A stretch of 64,000 bases of DNA from Pectobacterium punjabense (GTDB lineage: Bacteria; Pseudomonadota; Gammaproteobacteria; Enterobacterales; Enterobacteriaceae): NCBI RefSeq assembly GCF_012427845.1, contig NZ_CP038498.1, forward strand, positions 1,116,001 through 1,180,000, in the 5' to 3' direction. Positions 63,704 to 64,000 of this stretch are shown here, piece after piece. The notes under the pieces are model-generated. The model searched no databases. It was not told the origin of the DNA and worked only from the letters and a program-made list of their open reading frames with translations. The stretch's first letter is position 1. Each line of letters starts with the position of its first letter. The position numbers and the translations under genes were made by a program.

Positions 63704-64000
63704 TTAGTCGATGGAGCGTAATAACTCATTGATACCCACTTTACCGCGGGTTTTTGCATCCACTTTCTTCACAATGATGGCACAGTACATGCTGTGACTA
63801 CCATCTTTGGATGGCAGGTTGCCGGAAACCACAACGGAACCCGCTGGTACACGGCCATAGTGAATTTCGCCCGTTTCACGATCGTAAATACGGGTGCTTT
63901 GGCTGATGAATACGCCCATGGAGATAACAGAACCTTCCTCAACGACAACACCTTCTACCACTTCAGAACGCGCACCGATGAAGCAGTTGTCTTCAATGAT
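63704..64000 (-). CDS. dapD: Tetrahydrodipicolinate N-succinyltransferase, C-terminal part (cut by window edge)
   Basis: The last 98 codons of DapD, which succinylates tetrahydrodipicolinate with succinyl-CoA in lysine and peptidoglycan precursor synthesis. Left-handed beta-helix hexapeptide repeats are visible ([19 protein letters not shown]), followed by the conserved [20 protein letters not shown] and C terminus [13 protein letters not shown]. The frame continues without stop to the window end, so the N terminus is outside. Confidence 0.95.
   Translation of the reverse strand: MIEDNCFIGARSEVVEGVVVEEGSVISMGVFISQSTRIYDRETGEIHYGRVPAGSVVVSGNLPSKDGSHSMYCAIIVKKVDAKTRGKVGINELLRSID

Overview
The window comes from an enterobacterial soft-rot plant pathogen, almost certainly a Pectobacterium (formerly Erwinia carotovora). 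The gene order follows the 62-64 minute region of the Escherichia coli chromosome almost gene for gene. The genus call rests on a CsrB/RsmB-type regulatory RNA (known there as rsmB or aepH) followed directly by a gene matching AepA, the 'activator of extracellular protein production' of that genus. The window is chromosomal. I see no insertion sequence, integrase, phage gene or CRISPR array.

Backbone, left to right: mltC(partial)-yggX-mutY on the minus strand, divergent from trmB-yggL-yggN; tas, a ygdR-type lipoprotein gene and mutH; a 0.7 kb non-coding stretch with DnaA boxes (a probable DARS2); rppH-ptsP-lgt-thyA; the pilin-like operon ppdA-ppdB-ygdB-ppdC; recC-ptrA-recB-recD; argA divergent from amiC; three initiator tRNA genes; mltA; tcdA convergent with csdA-csdE; ygdI; the small RNA gcvB divergent from gcvA; ygdD-rlmM; xni; ppnN; queF; syd; rsmB; yqcC-truC-yqcA; yaeH and the 3' end of dapD.

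Four blocks interrupt this order relative to E. coli and form the accessory content. (1) At 4.2-7.4 kb there is a 1054-codon subtilisin-type (S8) autotransporter protease. (2) At 29.4-32.0 kb a GntR-like LacI-family repressor is divergent from an L-talarate/galactarate dehydratase with all catalytic residues intact. (3) At 36.9-48.0 kb there is a peptide-type ABC transporter (binding protein, two permeases, fused double ATPase), an M20 amidohydrolase, a TetR regulator and a DapA/NanA-family lyase, divergent from a cytosolic BisC-type molybdoenzyme. (4) At 59.1-61.4 kb aepA and a MarR regulator lie directly after rsmB.

Functionally the backbone mixes DNA repair and recombination (MutY, MutH, RecBCD, Xni), envelope and peptidoglycan work (MltC, MltA, AmiC, Lgt), tRNA/rRNA modification (TrmB, TcdA-CsdAE, QueF, RlmM, TruC) and global RNA-level control (RsmB, GcvB, RppH, PtsP). 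Non-coding signals of note are two ARG boxes that settle the argA start codon, a perfect 18-bp UvrY/ExpA-type box plus a second degenerate one upstream of rsmB, 22 GGA motifs in rsmB, a perfect TetR-like inverted repeat in the third block, two unrelated four-copy 16-bp tandem repeats at gene ends, and a palindromic dispersed repeat of about 200 bp between ppnN and queF with a decayed relative after aepA. No single clearly new system stands out. The least explained pieces are the block-3 catabolic cluster and the link between RsmB and the exported amidohydrolase AepA.
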